Below are positions 49,901 to 62,187 of a stretch of DNA of 64,000 nt, piece by piece. The DNA lies in the NCBI GenBank assembly GCA_023014335.1, contig JAECYW010000002.1, forward strand, positions 806,001 to 870,000, read 5' to 3'. Position 1 is the first letter of the stretch; every line of letters starts with the position of its first letter. Under the pieces are notes generated by a model. The model saw nothing but the letters and a program-made list of their open reading frames with translations, did no database searches and was not told where the DNA came from. Both the position numbers and the translations under genes were made by a program. The stretch comes from Galerina marginata. Lineage: Eukaryota > Basidiomycota > Agaricomycetes > Agaricales > Galerinaceae.

Positions 49901-50741
49901 TAGAATGGTCAGTAAAAGTTTTACATGTAGCAATATTAAGATAGACCTTACCTGTTTCAAAACGAAGGCCATATTCTGGAGTTTTTGCGCCTTTGATATT
50001 GAGCAATTCCTCCTTCCAATCCTTCTTCGCCTTCGTCAGCTTGCTCTCGATGAGCTGTAACTTGCGTAAAGTCGCGTCCTTGAGCTCAAGAACAGCTGAC
50101 GTTTTCAACATAACTGCGTCCAATCGCGATTTGAGCTCTTTCGAGGAAAGCAATAAATCCATATGAGGAAAAGGTGTTGGTGGACCAGAGGACGATGGTT
50201 GGCCGAGCTGGGGAAGGCAGTCGGAAACTTCACGCTTTAGAGCGTCTACATCAACCTCAAGATCAGCCAAGCATGCAAGGACTTCAGCCTCACGTGAACG
50301 CCGTGAACCAACCTGGCGAGGTGGGGAGTGTAAAGAAGTAGGCCGATGGCCTTGAGCGTCACGGACTTCAGAAATAGTGGGTGGTGTCTGAGGAACTGAT
50401 GTCCGAGGAAAAGTGGCTGGCGCAGTAACAGGGTTATCTTGAGGCGGAGACTCTGCAGAACCGTCGTGCCGCGACCAAAGCGAACCACCAGGATTCTGCG
50501 ATGGACCCGAAACTTCATCTGCAAGTACACTTGCTGAAAGGTATGTTGTAATTTCCTCTATCTGGCTGTCGAGGGTGAGTTCGGTGTTCTGCTGGGCTGC
50601 ATTGAAAGCAGCTTGTTTGTCGGCGTTTGCATGGGCTCTAAGCGTTCGGCGGTCGACATCTCTCCCAAGCGGTTTATGGGAGAGAGGATCAGTGCCTCCA
50701 GCAGTGTAACAGCCGGATGAAACGCAGAAACAGAGCGGCAT
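46903..50741 (-). CDS. CACTA (En/Spm-like, Tnp2-type) transposase
   Basis: Four exons read without a break. Exon 1 (50741 to about 49972) begins MPLCFCVSSGCYTAGGTDPL and has a proline/serine-rich part and a coiled coil (LELKDATLRKLQLIESKL). Exon 2 (about 49910-48290) carries a zinc-binding-like module (CPNPDCHFTYEP ... CHHCDFPG ... CGTPLL) and the transposase core: GDEGRYVFSLCVDYFNPLGN, KSIGLISLVCLNLPPEMRY, FLFGIIPGPNEP, then RLPYFDTSCFIVVDAMHNLF. Exon 3 has PANLGEPSHGKLKADQWRTL, LYLYHMQKYLKGIRGLFPRY and LPNQHMALHLAEYLRLYGPV. The last exon runs to 46903, but a splice at 46990 is possible. These landmarks match CACTA transposases with a DUF4218-like end. Intactness suggests recent insertion. 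I could not locate the CACTA terminal repeats. Confidence 0.82.
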
Positions 50742-51686
50742 GGCGAGGATGAAGGAATGGGGTTAAGTGCAGTGGTAAACCAGAACACTTAGGACGAGCG
50801 ACGACAAGAAACCTGTGGTCATTGGTTAATAATGATCCATGGTATCTTTATAGAATAAAAGAAAACAACACACCTTAGAGAACAAGGGACCTGGTTACTG
50901 GGTGAAAACAAAGTCGTCAAATGAACGTTGACCGAAAAGATCGCCATCTTGAACCAAGAACAAAGGTCCAAATGTTCGAAGAAAGGGAGGCCCGAGGAAC
51001 TGAACAAAGGAAACGCGCAAAGCGCGTGAAGAAAAGAGTACACTGGACGATCCAATATATTCATCTGCCCTTCGAATAGATACTCCAGCGTACCTAGAGC
51101 CTTTCTAACAGAGGAGAAAAGAGAGGGAAAAGAATACCCTGGACGATCCCGAGTATTCATTTGACATTGGAGTAGATACGTTGGATGATCCAACGTATCT
51201 AGGAAACCTTGGCTGTTGTGTATGTGAGGGGAACAACAGAACAAGACTCCCCGACGTGATGATGTGACTGTGTGAATCTATGACATAAGCGCCACGAGAA
51301 GTAAGGCGTGCCTTGTTGGACTTCACAAGCTTCACTACGATGCACTGGATCATCCAGTGTATCTTCTCGGAATTACCTTGGATCATCCAAAGTAATTCCA
51401 CTTTCCTTTCCTCCCACGTATTTCTGCTGAATCCTCGGGATGAAACATGGACGACCAGCAACCCAGTCGCCCATACCTTTGACGACGACGCCTTCACCAC
51501 GATCATCCGGCGTACTGTCCGAATTACTTTGGATCATCCAGAGTAATTCTCCTTGCCTTTCCTGCTATAGACTTCCGCCGAACCAGACGAGACACGGACA
51601 TGGTCGTATTCAATATTGGTATTTGCCTTGGGTCGACCGGCAACCCAACGCCTATACCTCGATAACGACTACTCGATAAGAACTAC
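50742..51686. repeat. cluster of TGGATCATCCA-type palindromes
   Basis: Between the transposase start and the next gene's stop, six copies of an 11-bp near-palindrome TGGA(T/C)(C/G)ATCC(A/C) occur at 51044, 51140, 51182, 51346, 51379 and 51530. The one at 51182 sits in a perfect 27-bp palindrome (51174-51200). Several carry longer imperfect arms ending in GTATC or GTAATTC. Arrays of short repeats near transposon ends are binding sites for transposase in plant CACTA elements; that role here is inferred. Confidence 0.75.
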
Positions 51687-54317
51687 TTAAGCTTGTACGT
51701 TACCTAATTCCTTCCTTTCCTTCATTGCTAATGCCTTAATCATTCGTTCGCTGCTTAGACTTGCTACCCACTCCCTGGAATAATAGTTTTTAGGACACCC
51801 GACTTTAGGCCCGCGTTTGCTGATTGTCGCAGTCGTAGATCGGATCCTGTCTCTTGGTTGCTTTCCGGGACGGGCCCCACCAAAGGCATTCGTAATGTTG
51901 CGATCGCTGTCGATGACCAACAAGCGTTCCTTACACGCTTTGGCTCGCCAAAGACGCCTTCTTATCTTGTATGTCGTTTTCTTGGTTTCTTCGTCGACTT
52001 CACTCTCATCAGAACTCATTCCCGCAGGCCCCAATTCCTCTATCATTTTGGCCGTTGCTTTCCAGCCTGGGTCTATGGACCCGTCGCGTTTCTTCACGTT
52101 TCCGTAGCTAATCTCCAGGCGGTTATTGTATAGCTAACCAATAGATTAACGCTTAATCTCAAAACCTGGAAATTGACTTACGTCGAGTCTTCGAGTGTTC
52201 CTTCGAGCGTGTTTGTGTGCCACCTTCTCCCTCTCTGAGAGCTCCGAACCAGTGAATTTCCGAGATTCCCTCCATACCCAAGTAAGGCGGTCAAGACGAG
52301 CCATAAACATATCTTCCACCGTCATTATTTCTTCCGGTGTGAATTCGGTACCCTGCTCTTGCTCAAAGTGTGCGGTAAACAACACGCAGAGGGCATTATT
52401 CCAGGAATTGGGTTTGATGTTTTCGAGAAACGGACGCATGGGATCAAGGCTTGGAGACGTCACGGTGCCCTCGTTAAACTCTTCGACCTCGTCCTCTGTC
52501 GCAGCGTCGATATCGACTACATCTTTGTCCTGATCGATCCCCAAGAGGGTATTCATCGACTTCCGGATCGCCGCCTAGAGTTTTATTAGTGGCTTGGCAG
52601 TTCCCAAACGATGTATGCATACCAACTGGGATTTCCTCAGTTCTGTATATCCGCGAAGTTTTGACTGACGGAAGATCTTCCGATCGGATCGCCTGTTGCT
52701 GCGAATTTCCTGTGCGTTCACCCCGAAAACCGCCGGATTCATCTGAGAGTCTTTCCTATGGCGGCGCTGTTGCAATCGTGGAGGAGTTCGGGGAAGCGAA
52801 GATGACGGGCCAGGCGATAGACTATTCGGGGAAGCGTTAGGCTGGTCAGCGAAACGAACATGATGTCTCGCATTCATCTGGATCTCAACAGGTCTTGCAC
52901 CGCCCCTGGTTCGAGAAAATGCCATGGGTGGTGGAACTTCCGTCGTCTCCTTCTGCTTGCCTTTTTGTGCTGCAGTTATTTCCTCCAGCTCATCCGAAGA
53001 TGAAGATGCGCCCATTTCGTCATCCTCGGCCTCAGAACTGTTCGGCACAGTATTTCCTTCCAAATGTCCAGCAACTGAGCGTTCTTCATCGTCGTTCCTG
53101 ACGACTATGTTCGAACGTCCTGCGATTTGTGGCTGAGGAAGAAGTAAATCTTGAACATCGGCCCTTGCTTCGTCCTCGGAGTCATCTTCTGTTGTCTCCC
53201 TCCACGGTTTTACATTGCTCGTCTTAACGTGCCGACGTGATGGTGCGTCCACTTCCATGGGCTCTGTTTGTCCTGAAGGCTGTGAGGGTTGGAATCAGCT
53301 TCAGAGATGATGGTTTATGTACCTATGCTGGCCTCGAGCCGTTTCATCGCAGCCATAAATTTCTTCTCCATCTCCGCCATAGTTCGCTCATATTTTTGCT
53401 CCGTCGCTTTTATTTTCGCTTCTGCTTGTCGCTCTGCTTCTTCTGCACGAGTCGCAGCTGCCGAAAGTTGCTCTTCAGCACTTCGATTAAGCTCTTCAGA
53501 GCGCTTCGCAAGATCTTCTGCCTGAGCCTTAACCCTCTCTATTTCCTGCTCGCGAACTCGGCTCGCCTCCGCCTGCTTAGTCGCTTCCTCGGCTCGCTGG
53601 TTAGCTTCGGCCAACTGTCGTTGAGCTAGCTTCAGCCGTTCTTCCGTCAGTTCTTGAAATTCTTTCGCCGTTTTCTTAAAGCTATCCTCGTAATGTTGTC
53701 CGAGTCGTTTCCCGATTTCTCTCTATCCAAGCAATTAGGGTTTTTTATATCTTTACAAAACTGAAGCCTACGATGTTTGAGAGCTTTGATGCTTGTTCTA
53801 CCAGACGAACTTTATTCACCCCATCATTGTTTTGTGACCGTTTTCGACCTGTGCCAATGTCAACCGGTGATAAGAGCGGGATGGCTGGCATGTCTAAAGA
53901 GGAAGATTGAGCCACAGGAGCAGACTCGGCAGGTACTGGCATGTCTGACGAGGAAGACTGAGCCATAGGACCCGACTCAGCAGGTGGGATGAATACTGAA
54001 GGTAATGGGCGTAACGGGCAGGAAAAGGTGAAAGAAGGATCGTTGTCTATTGGCATGTCGTCGGGATGATGAGGTGCAGGGGCAGATCCGCCGCTTGGGT
54101 TGTAAGATGCTTGAGGAGCAGACCTGCTGTCCGGGTTGTGAGAAGCATAAGGATTGGAAGTGTTCAGGTCGGAATCGGTGTAGTGGGTAGACCTATTACC
54201 CGCTTCCATGTCGTCAAGTTCTATGTCGTCAGAGGCAGGTTGGAAGAAGGGTAACTTGTTTACGAAAAATTCCATGTCTTGCCTGAACTTATGACTGGCA
54301 TTGTCCTTATAACGCAT
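51687..54317 (-). CDS. coiled-coil protein of an Agaricomycete-expanded, transposon-associated family
   Basis: Exons join from 54317 (MRYKDNASHKFRQDMEFFVN) down to 51687. The order is: a proline/serine-rich segment with two near-identical repeats (MAQSSSSDMPVPAES, VAQSSSLDMPAIP), then a long coiled coil rich in Glu, Ala and Lys (EIGKRLGQHYEDSFKKTAKE to MAAMKRLEASIG). A nuclear-looking basic/acidic region follows (EPMEVDAPSRRHVKTSN, ASSSSDELEEITAAQKGKQK). The C-terminal part is conserved in this family: KPNSWNNALCVLFTAHFEQE, VAHKHARRNTRRLD, IEELGPAGMSSDESEVDE, YKIRRRLWRAKACKERLLVI and YYSREWVASLSSERM. I recognise this C-terminal pattern from abundant mushroom hypothetical proteins near mobile elements; no function is known to me. 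Frames are clean. Confidence 0.7.
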
Positions 54318-55160
54318 AGTTCGTCAGTCCTTGGGTTGCCAGCGTGTCGCCATGGAATTAATTCTGGTATATTGTGTCAATTGTCTCTTAACGCGTCTCA
54401 TCGTCTGCCTGTATGATGCGGAGCTCCTCAATTCATGAGTTGAGCTTGTGCGGTCGCAATCCACTTAATATTGGGACTTTCGTGCCAATTGTTTCTGATG
54501 AAAGCTGTCTTCTGTTGTTCAGCATTCTGCATATCGGATCAATTTCATAACGGAATGGACCTATAATCAGTTTGCCTTGTCGTGAGATGCACATTTGCTC
54601 CATTGGCATTGGACCCTTCGTGCCTTATTCCGACCTCGGTAGTTATTCCTTCCATCCGGAAACGAGATCATGCGTCAAATTCCGCTCCCACCCATGCGAT
54701 CTGCTGAGAGTTTCCGATCAGAGCCCATTGGCGTTCGAGGATCCTCCAAGAGTCTGCCCACTGGTTCAACCAAATTCTCATCGAGGTTCCAGAGTCATGC
54801 TGTAATGGCTCAAACTTTTATATTCCTGTCCTTCAAACTCCAAATCAATCTGCTTTCTCGAAAAGTCTTCTCTTCCAGGAAAAAGCTCTTAACAATTGGG
54901 TCTGGTTATGCCAGAGCGCACTCTCTATGATTATTGGAAAGTATCGCGCCGCATTGGTCGGCGTAAGCTTGACCTCCGGAAGATTATTCCTTTAAATCCT
55001 CCGCAAAAAGTAAGGACCCAGCGTGGCTTCAATCTAAGTTTCCAAGCTGACAGTAGGTTCTGATTCAGTTAATTACGGCTCAGGACAACCAAGCATCATT
55101 TGAGGTAAACAAAATCATATATCTAGGGATTTGAAAGATAACCCAAGTTTTGAACAGTTT
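54318..55160. other. intergenic region
   Basis: 843 bp between two divergent genes. Short ORFs only; the right edge of the mobile-element zone may lie here, but no terminal repeat was found. Confidence 0.4.
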
Positions 55161-56703
55161 ATGGCTCTCCCGCTAGATATCATGGGCGTTCTGCTTGGCC
55201 ATGTAGCTGCCGAAGGTGGGGCCAGGGATTCCTTGGTCTCGCTTTCGCAAACCTGCCGAGCTCTGCGTCCCTGGTGCAGCCGTCTGTACCTTTGTGAACT
55301 TGGAATAGTCGTCCGTGGAGTTGAAGTTACGACGGTAAGAATACTGGGCGAAATGCCACTGCTTGCGGTTGCAATTCTTCAAAACTTCGAAGAACTTCAA
55401 GAGGGTAGAAATCTCTGGGTGGAACTTGACCTCCGGTGTTTGGTCGAATTCAATCAAACTATTTGCGACTTCCTTTCCAAGTGCAGTGTCTCTTCCTTCT
55501 GCCTTCAATTTTACGGCACAGACCATTATTTGATCAGAGACGACCGTGTATCTTGGACTCTCGTTTCTCTCATTAAATCCTTGGGCAATTGTTGCTCGAT
55601 TATTACTATCCAAAAGTCCCTTGGTTGTCAACCGGCCTACCAAGGCAATGGCTCCAGCCATCAGGATCCGTACCGATGTGGCCAGCCGTCCCGCCACCGC
55701 CCGAACGCCGTTTATAGCTATGAAGGCATCTCCACAATACTTTCGCCATTCATGAGGAACCTTTTGATTTGCAAAATCGACACAGCTTTCTTCTGTACCC
55801 CCTCCCTCCGACTCATGTTTCCCTTGTTCTTGCAGGGAGCGTCAGTTTTCGACTTCTCGATTGACTGCCCCACAGGAAACGACTATGCGAGTGCCCTCGG
55901 CTTCGTACACTTCCCATTACTCAAAACATTCAACGTCACCGTTTACGATCCCTCTCCAATTCTCCTGCCCGACTATTTCAGCCTTCGGCATCCCCTTCTA
56001 GAAAATGTTGTGCTTGTCAATTCTGTTGGTCGAAAGGTCCATGTGCCAAGCAACACCACAAGTATTCTCCGACTTCCGACTTTGAAGACAATCAGAATCT
56101 CACCAAGTTATGCTACATGGACCCTGCAAAACGCTGCTGTACTTTCTTGTCTACACCTACAGTCCGTCAAACGTACCACAGATCCGAGCAGCGCAGCGTT
56201 TTGCGAAGCTGTCCGGTTTTTCGCGGTGATGATGAGCTCAACCACTTTCCTTCGATTCTCAGATCAATTCAAACTGGTTATCGAATTTCCGGCACGCCTA
56301 ACGCAGCACATTTGGTTCTCTGGTCATAATCCTACTTTCAACTGCAGGTGCGCCCCAGCTGCGGGCGACCAAAGCTTGGCGATCGACAATGTGAGGACAC
56401 TGGAGCTATCCATTGATCGTTTCAACATTGAATTTTATGTGAGAGATCCTTTTTTCCTTAGTATCCTGGAAGCTAATTTCGGCGGGTGGTTAGGTGTACT
56501 TGCTACGGTGGCTGAAGGAGTTTCCAGCCTTAACAACTCTGATACTTGAATGCGATAGCGTCGAGCACACTGTGACATCCCATCAACTTTCGGTCATAGT
56601 TTCCGATTGTTGTCGGTACTTGAGCTGTTTTCGCTGTCTGTGGGACGACGAAATGAAGGTTTGGGAGCGTAAATCAGGCATGGTGTGGCAAGAGATTTCG
56701 TAG
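55161..56703 (+). CDS. F-box protein
   Basis: Exons 55161-56438 and 56494-56703 give 495 residues; the 55-nt intron uses GTGAGA...GTTAG. The N-terminus is an F-box (MALPLDIMGVLLGHVA, SLVSLSQTCRALRPWCSRLY), which would bind Skp1 in an SCF ubiquitin ligase. The remainder has leucine-rich, beta/alpha-like repeats (HPLLENVVLVNSVGRK, RLPTLKTIRISPSY, VRTLELSIDRFNIEFY, LKEFPALTTLILECD) that resemble the divergent LRRs of Agaricomycete F-box families. Upstream in-frame sequence starts with a non-ATG codon, so I use the methionine of MALPLD. The target is unknown. Such proteins form large families in mushrooms. Confidence 0.8.
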
Positions 56704-57539
56704 TTCTTCTGATACAATGAAAGTTAAATTCCTTATTAAGGAGTATGAAATGAAGCCTGAATATCAAAGGCTCGCCAACCTGCAGAAAGCGGCCCATGTC
56801 CACGCTCTCAAATCCCGGTCAAATGCAACGACCGACGTCCTCGCGTTCAGAGTGCCTACAACAGCCGCCCATTTGCAGTTCACTTAGGCTGCCGCCTACC
56901 TCGTTCCCCAAAGGCTACTACAGACGCCATCAGGTCTGTCCAGTGTTTTGTCTCTTTCTCCTCGTTGAAGAATTTTTTAAATATCTCCTGAGAAATTCGA
57001 GTGTCGCCCAATCATTGTCATATTCAGACAAAATGGGATGCTTTGCAGAAGCCTTAACCAAGTCAGTTATCAATTATCAATAGACTCAATAAGCTCTCAA
57101 ACATACTTGTCTCCTCAGCTCTCTTAGCTTGCCTGTTTCCTGCCCCTTCAGCGGTGACGAAAGATCCAGTATGTCTTTCGCGAGGGAATGAATGGATGTC
57201 TATGAAATATTGGTAAGTGAGTTACTTCGAGTAATAATCTGGGTTGTACCTGAATGGCTAAAAAATCCTCGGATTTCCACTGCAGGATAGCTCGTAAATT
57301 CCCTTTGTCTGCGTTGCTGGGTCTCGCTATGGCAATAATTCGAGGCGGTAAACTAGCTGTGGCCAGTGATGGGGCAGCTGAGATTAAACGGTAGCGGTTG
57401 GTAGTTTGATCATGTGTCGAAGTAGGGGGACTCGTGGCTAGGCTCGGGAGGACTGGTGTCCCTGCTGCAAGGTCGCTAGAGTTGACTGCGGTGATTGGGG
57501 CGTGTGCCGCACCTGTGGTGACTACATTTATGTATCACC
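56704..57539. other. intergenic region
   Basis: 836 bp between the F-box gene and the long-TIR element. Only short frames; nothing recognised. Confidence 0.4.
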
Positions 57540-57541
57540 TA

Positions 57542-58125
57542 CTGGCAGTTGCCTGATCCACAGATATGGAATATCCGGGAGTTTGCCAGGCTACCATTTT
57601 AGGTAGCACCTTGGAAAAAAGCCTGTAGGGTGCCGGAAATGCCGGGGGTAGGTTGAGGATGCCTCTCGGAGGGCGGGTAGGGTGTTTGAGATGCCGAAAA
57701 TTCCAGGGAGAGGGGCGGGATATGGCTAGAAAAGAGCAGGGGGGCGGGGATGTACAAACAAAGTACAAACAATGCACCATTTTGATCCTAGGGCAGTATT
57801 TTTGCTCCTGTGCGGGATGTGGGTCAATTCGCGGCGCTAAAATTTGTGCAGTAGGTTGGAATATATTTTCTACACCCTATTCACCCTTTAGCGCGCGTCA
57901 ATCGAGACGGGAATGGATGGATTAGAGAATGAGCATCTGGATGACGCTCTATTTTTAGTTCACGAATATTCCGAAAGCGGAAATTAGCCCCGGGATGCTT
58001 TGATGGGCTCGTTTTTGCTTCACCATTGCTCTCCCGTTGCTTTCCCCTTCAAATAAAATATACAGTCATATTCTCCTCAAAAATACGAATCCATTGATAC
58101 TAAATTAATCCCCCTGAACCCTCCT
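57542..58125 (+). repeat. left arm of the long inverted repeat
   Basis: Inverted partner of 61600-62185. Contains a G-rich segment (about 57640-57750) that on this strand reads GGGGGTAGG and GGGGCGGG. The inner boundary is approximate. Confidence 0.85.
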
Positions 58126-58840
58126 GTAAGCTGAGAACTGAGCTCTCAAGTATCCAATTTCACGCCTACACCCTCGAAATCCCTGCATTTCGAGTTTGCT
58201 CACTGTTCATACTTGCAGGCAGCCTTCAATCAAATAGTGAAATAATAACATGTATATTCATTAATCTACAGGACAGGTACTACGAGGGGAGCTAAGCAAC
58301 AGAAAAAGAAACGGGGACAAAATGAGGGAACGACATGAGATGACGTGGCTCCATCCGGACTCGTGCAGCTAATGCCCTACGCGGAGGGGCGAATGCACCT
58401 GCGAGTTAATAGCAAGGCCTTATGCAGGACTTGAGGTGAGCCAAAAACTGATGGCCCACTTAGGGAGGCACCTCGGCTCATCGGCGTTTGCCAAGGGATA
58501 CGCGTGGGGAGACGAAGCGTGGCGACGGGAGGTGGTGCTGAGCTCGTGGTGCTGCGATCGGGGAAGCATTGGTGGGTCGTTTGTGCTGGCAATAGGAGGC
58601 GGTGGCGACGTGGTCGTGGAACGGTTGGGTTTGACGAGAGACCTGGCGAAGCTGAGCCAGGTGAACGCGAGCGACACGTGGATTTGAATCTGCAGTCGAC
58701 GCATCAGCGGGGCCGGGAGGCGAAAGGGGAGTGAAGGCCACCCCAAACCTTTGCATCCCGCCACCTACCACAACCATAGTCGTTTCCCATGTGCGAGCGA
58801 CGAGCGGGAAGGCGATGTGGGGCGGTTGGCAGGATGCCAA

Positions 58841-58975
58841 AACGCGAGCGTCATCACGAAGACGACATTCGCGTTTGCTTCCTCGATTCGGCCGGCAGGG
58901 TAGGCAAAACGCGAACGTCGTCACGAAGACGACGTTCTTGCTCGTTTCCTAGACTCGGCTTGCAGGGCTGGAGCG
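58841..58975. repeat. 67-bp tandem duplication inside the long-TIR element
   Basis: Two imperfect units start at AACGCGAGCG (58841) and AACGCGAACG (58908), 67 bp apart. Both continue TC(A/G)TCACGAAGACGAC and end near GGCAGGG or TGCAGGG. Confidence 0.75.
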
Positions 58976-61599
58976 TGTCGCTTTGCAGGCTAGGCGGTTG
59001 GAGCGGTGGCGCCGGTGAGCACTGGGGGAGCCGAGCAGTACGTTTACGATGAGGAGGGCATGGCATCGGCGTGGTGCCCTCCGTCCTGTGTGATTTGAGT
59101 AGACAGTAGCGAATGAAAAAATAGATTTCGATTGAACACGTACCAGGCGGGTCCCCCACTTCCAGGGCCTCCCCTTACGCGCTTCCCGCCATTAGCCCTA
59201 CAGGTCCTTCCTTAATCGGCCCACATCCCTCAGCGAGCGGTAGGCACACGACGCCGAGACGTGTTGTCTTGAAGGGTGAAAGGGCACGGGGCACGGGTAG
59301 GCGGGTTCGTCATAGCATAGGAACCTACATTGATAAAAAGAGTTAGTTTTATAATAATATTACGCAAAAGAAAACTTACTCAATAAAGTTTCAGGACACA
59401 AAAGCGCGAGCGGGTGAAGGGGGAGATGAGGAAGGCGGCGGTGTTGGCAGTTGATGACCAGGTCGCACGTTTGCGGTTGGTTGATCTTGTCGTCAGCGGA
59501 GGTTGAACTTGGCGGACCGTGCAATCCGGCGACTGCGCGCATCGACGCTGACGACGTTGGAAAGGGCGGATAGATAGATTTAACTGAGGAAGTTATTTGA
59601 ATGAGTATTTTAAATAGTACTACCAACTACGTCTCGGAAAATAAAATGAATAAGCCTCGTAAATAAGGGTAATTGTATCTGAGAGGTGATTTCGGTATAG
59701 GTATCTTATGTTTCGCGGGCCATAGCTCAGGGATTGAATCAACTATTCCAATAAAAAATACATTTCTAAGAGTACCTAATGTACATGCTTTAAAGTAGAT
59801 ACTTCGGATGAGATTCGAAGAACATTTTTTTATTACCATCGATATTCACCGTACAGTTACTCGATTGATCCACACCTTGAGAACATCTCAAGGTATCAAC
59901 CTATGTATTCCTCCAAGCCCTTGTATTAAAGTTACAAGTGTCTCTAAAATAATTCAATTAGTATACTCCCGCTCCCCTCATGCTTGCAGAGGGTCTATTT
60001 CGTGAAGGAGTAGTGTAACAATGAGTTTGCAATGCGTGTATTTAGTGCCCATGGTCATTATTTTGAGTGTAAGAAAGGGTATACAGCTTAGTAAGACTTA
60101 CAAGCTGGGAATATTAAACATTGCAAAGCTAGTAACACATCCCGTTGATAACCAAGCTCTCGGATCTTCTGTGGACTGCCTCGGAGGAGTTGCAGACTTC
60201 GAGAGCGGATCGGAGGCTGGTCGGTCCGGGTTTCCGAGCCAATCGGGTCGGTCGCGGAAACGACCGGGTAGCACATCAACAACGTTCAGACGTCGTTGAT
60301 CTCTTCCTCAACCACCACGACCGCCTCTTCCTCCCTCTCCCTTGTCCGTCCCGACCCCGAATGGTGCAATAAACCAGGTAAGTTAGTATTTATCCCTATA
60401 AAGACCGTGTTTCTGACAAACCAGGCTGTATTTAGGGACTATCTACATCTTGACGACATCGGTTTAACGTCGCGCGCCCCTCCCTTCCTCCAGGATGTGG
60501 GCCGACTCAGAGGGATCTCGGCGGGAATTGAGGGGTTAGGACGTGCAAGGGGAGGCCCTGGAAGGGGGAGACCCGGCTAGTGCGTGCCAAATCGAGACGG
60601 CTGACTCGATTTGTTTCCTTTGTCAACCCGTCCACTCATCTCCTCACCCCTTCCAACTGCGCAGAGCGGACGCGGACGATAATCGGCATCGTGCTTCGTC
60701 TCTCTATCGAGTACGCTCCAGCCTGACCCCCGCCGGCTCCTCTGCCTCAACAACATGATCACCAAGGCTCGTCGTTTCAACAACGGCGACGCGACAGAAA
60801 CTAAGGAGCCAGGCGCAGATGTTGTCCATTTGCGACGACGTTCGTGTCATTGCCGCCCCATCGACCACCACCCAGCACCATCATCAACGCCAGTACACCC
60901 CAACATCCTCCGGCATCTCCATCAACAATCCGACCACCGGTCCCCGCTGTTTCAAGAACGGCGACGCAACACCTCCCACCTCCATGCCTTATCCGCCACG
61001 CCTTTTCCACCTCCTGACGTCTCCTTGCTCGTGCTCCACGTCACTCGTGGGGCTCGATGCACCGGAGATGACGACCTTCGATGGCACTTGAACCGGGCAC
61101 TTCCGTCTCGCACCTCCACCTTCCAGTGCACGTTCACCTTTATTGGTGTCTGGTATTGGAGAGCGAGAGAATGCAAACACTATCATCGCCGCAGTGTTCG
61201 TGTTCGTTTCGGACTGTATCCGTCGCCGTCGACCATATTGCGCCAACATGCGCTCGCTCAGCCCCACCCACACTTTTCGAACGGACGTCTGCGGTGACGC
61301 CGACTCATCGTCGGGTCTGGTTTAGGGCCATCTCCCTTGTGGATAGTGGGCTGCGTCGATGGTTGGGGTACCACAGGACGTGCGTTCGTATCACCTCACA
61401 TTGTCCCTCATCCCTCCCTTTCCTCTGTCCGTTCTTTTGTATATTAGGCCCCTCAGTAGAGTACCGGTGTCCTGTAGCATAGTATAAATAAATATTGTTC
61501 CTTTGCTACTTAATTAAAGTCAATGGCACGCACAGCAAGAGAAACCAGAATGTGATGTGAGATGTCACCTGGATATTTTTAAAAACTCATTCCTCATGT

Positions 61600-62185
61600 T
61601 CCAGGCAGGTTCAGGGGACAAAATTGATATCATTTCGTTCGCATTTTCGAGGAGAATACAATCATGTATTTTATTTACAGGGGACAGCAACGGGAGAGCA
61701 ACGGGAAAGCAAAAACGAGCCCATCAAATCAGCCCGGGGCTAATTTCCGCTTTCGGAATATTCGTGAACTAAAAATAGAGCGTCATCCAGATGCTCATTC
61801 TCTAATCCACCCATTCCCGACTCGTTTGACGCGCGCTAAAGGGTGAATAGGGTATAGATAATATATTCCAACCTACTGCACAAATTTTGGCGCCGCGAAT
61901 TGACCCATATCCCGTGCAGGAGCCAAAATAGCGCCCAAGGATCAAAATGGTGCATTGTTTGTTCATTGTTTGTACATCCCCGCCCCCCTGCACTTTTCTA
62001 GCCATATCCCGCCCCATTCCCTGAAATTTTCGGCATCTAAAACACCCTACCCTCCTTCCGAGAGACATCCCCAACCTACCCCCGGCATTTCCGGCACCCT
62101 ACAGGCTTTTTTCCGAGGTGCTACCTAAAATGGTAGCCAGGCAAACTCCCGGAAATTCCATATCCGTGGATCAGGCAACTGCCAC
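61600..62185 (-). repeat. right arm of the long inverted repeat
   Basis: Reverse complement of the left arm with scattered differences. The outer end reads GGCAACTGCCAC followed by TA. The inner boundary is approximate. Confidence 0.85.
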
Positions 62186-62187
62186 TA

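Larger units (their letters stand above)
57542..62185. mobile_element. 4.64-kb DNA element with inverted terminal repeats of about 585 bp, TA-flanked
   Basis: The left arm (57542 to about 58125) and right arm (about 61600-62185) are inverted copies of each other. Both begin (C/G)TGGCAGTTGCCTGATCCAC, continue through TGGCTACCATTTTAGGTAGC-like blocks, and extend to a CCTGAACC block. They differ by scattered substitutions and small indels. Dinucleotide TA flanks both ends (57540-57541 and 62186-62187), consistent with a TA target-site duplication. The 3.5-kb interior has no ORF above 180 codons and none that I recognise, so the element looks non-autonomous or decayed. Alternatively two related MITE-like units inserted in opposite orientation. 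Confidence 0.8.

Noticed and set aside
59700..59745. tRNA-like string (GGGCCATAGCTCAGGGATTGAA)-type box
   Set aside because: Resembles a D-arm only; no matching acceptor or T-arm.
60755..61297. 180-codon ORF inside the long-TIR element as its transposase
   Set aside because: Composition is His/Arg/Pro/Ser-rich like a shadow frame; no catalytic motif or known domain.
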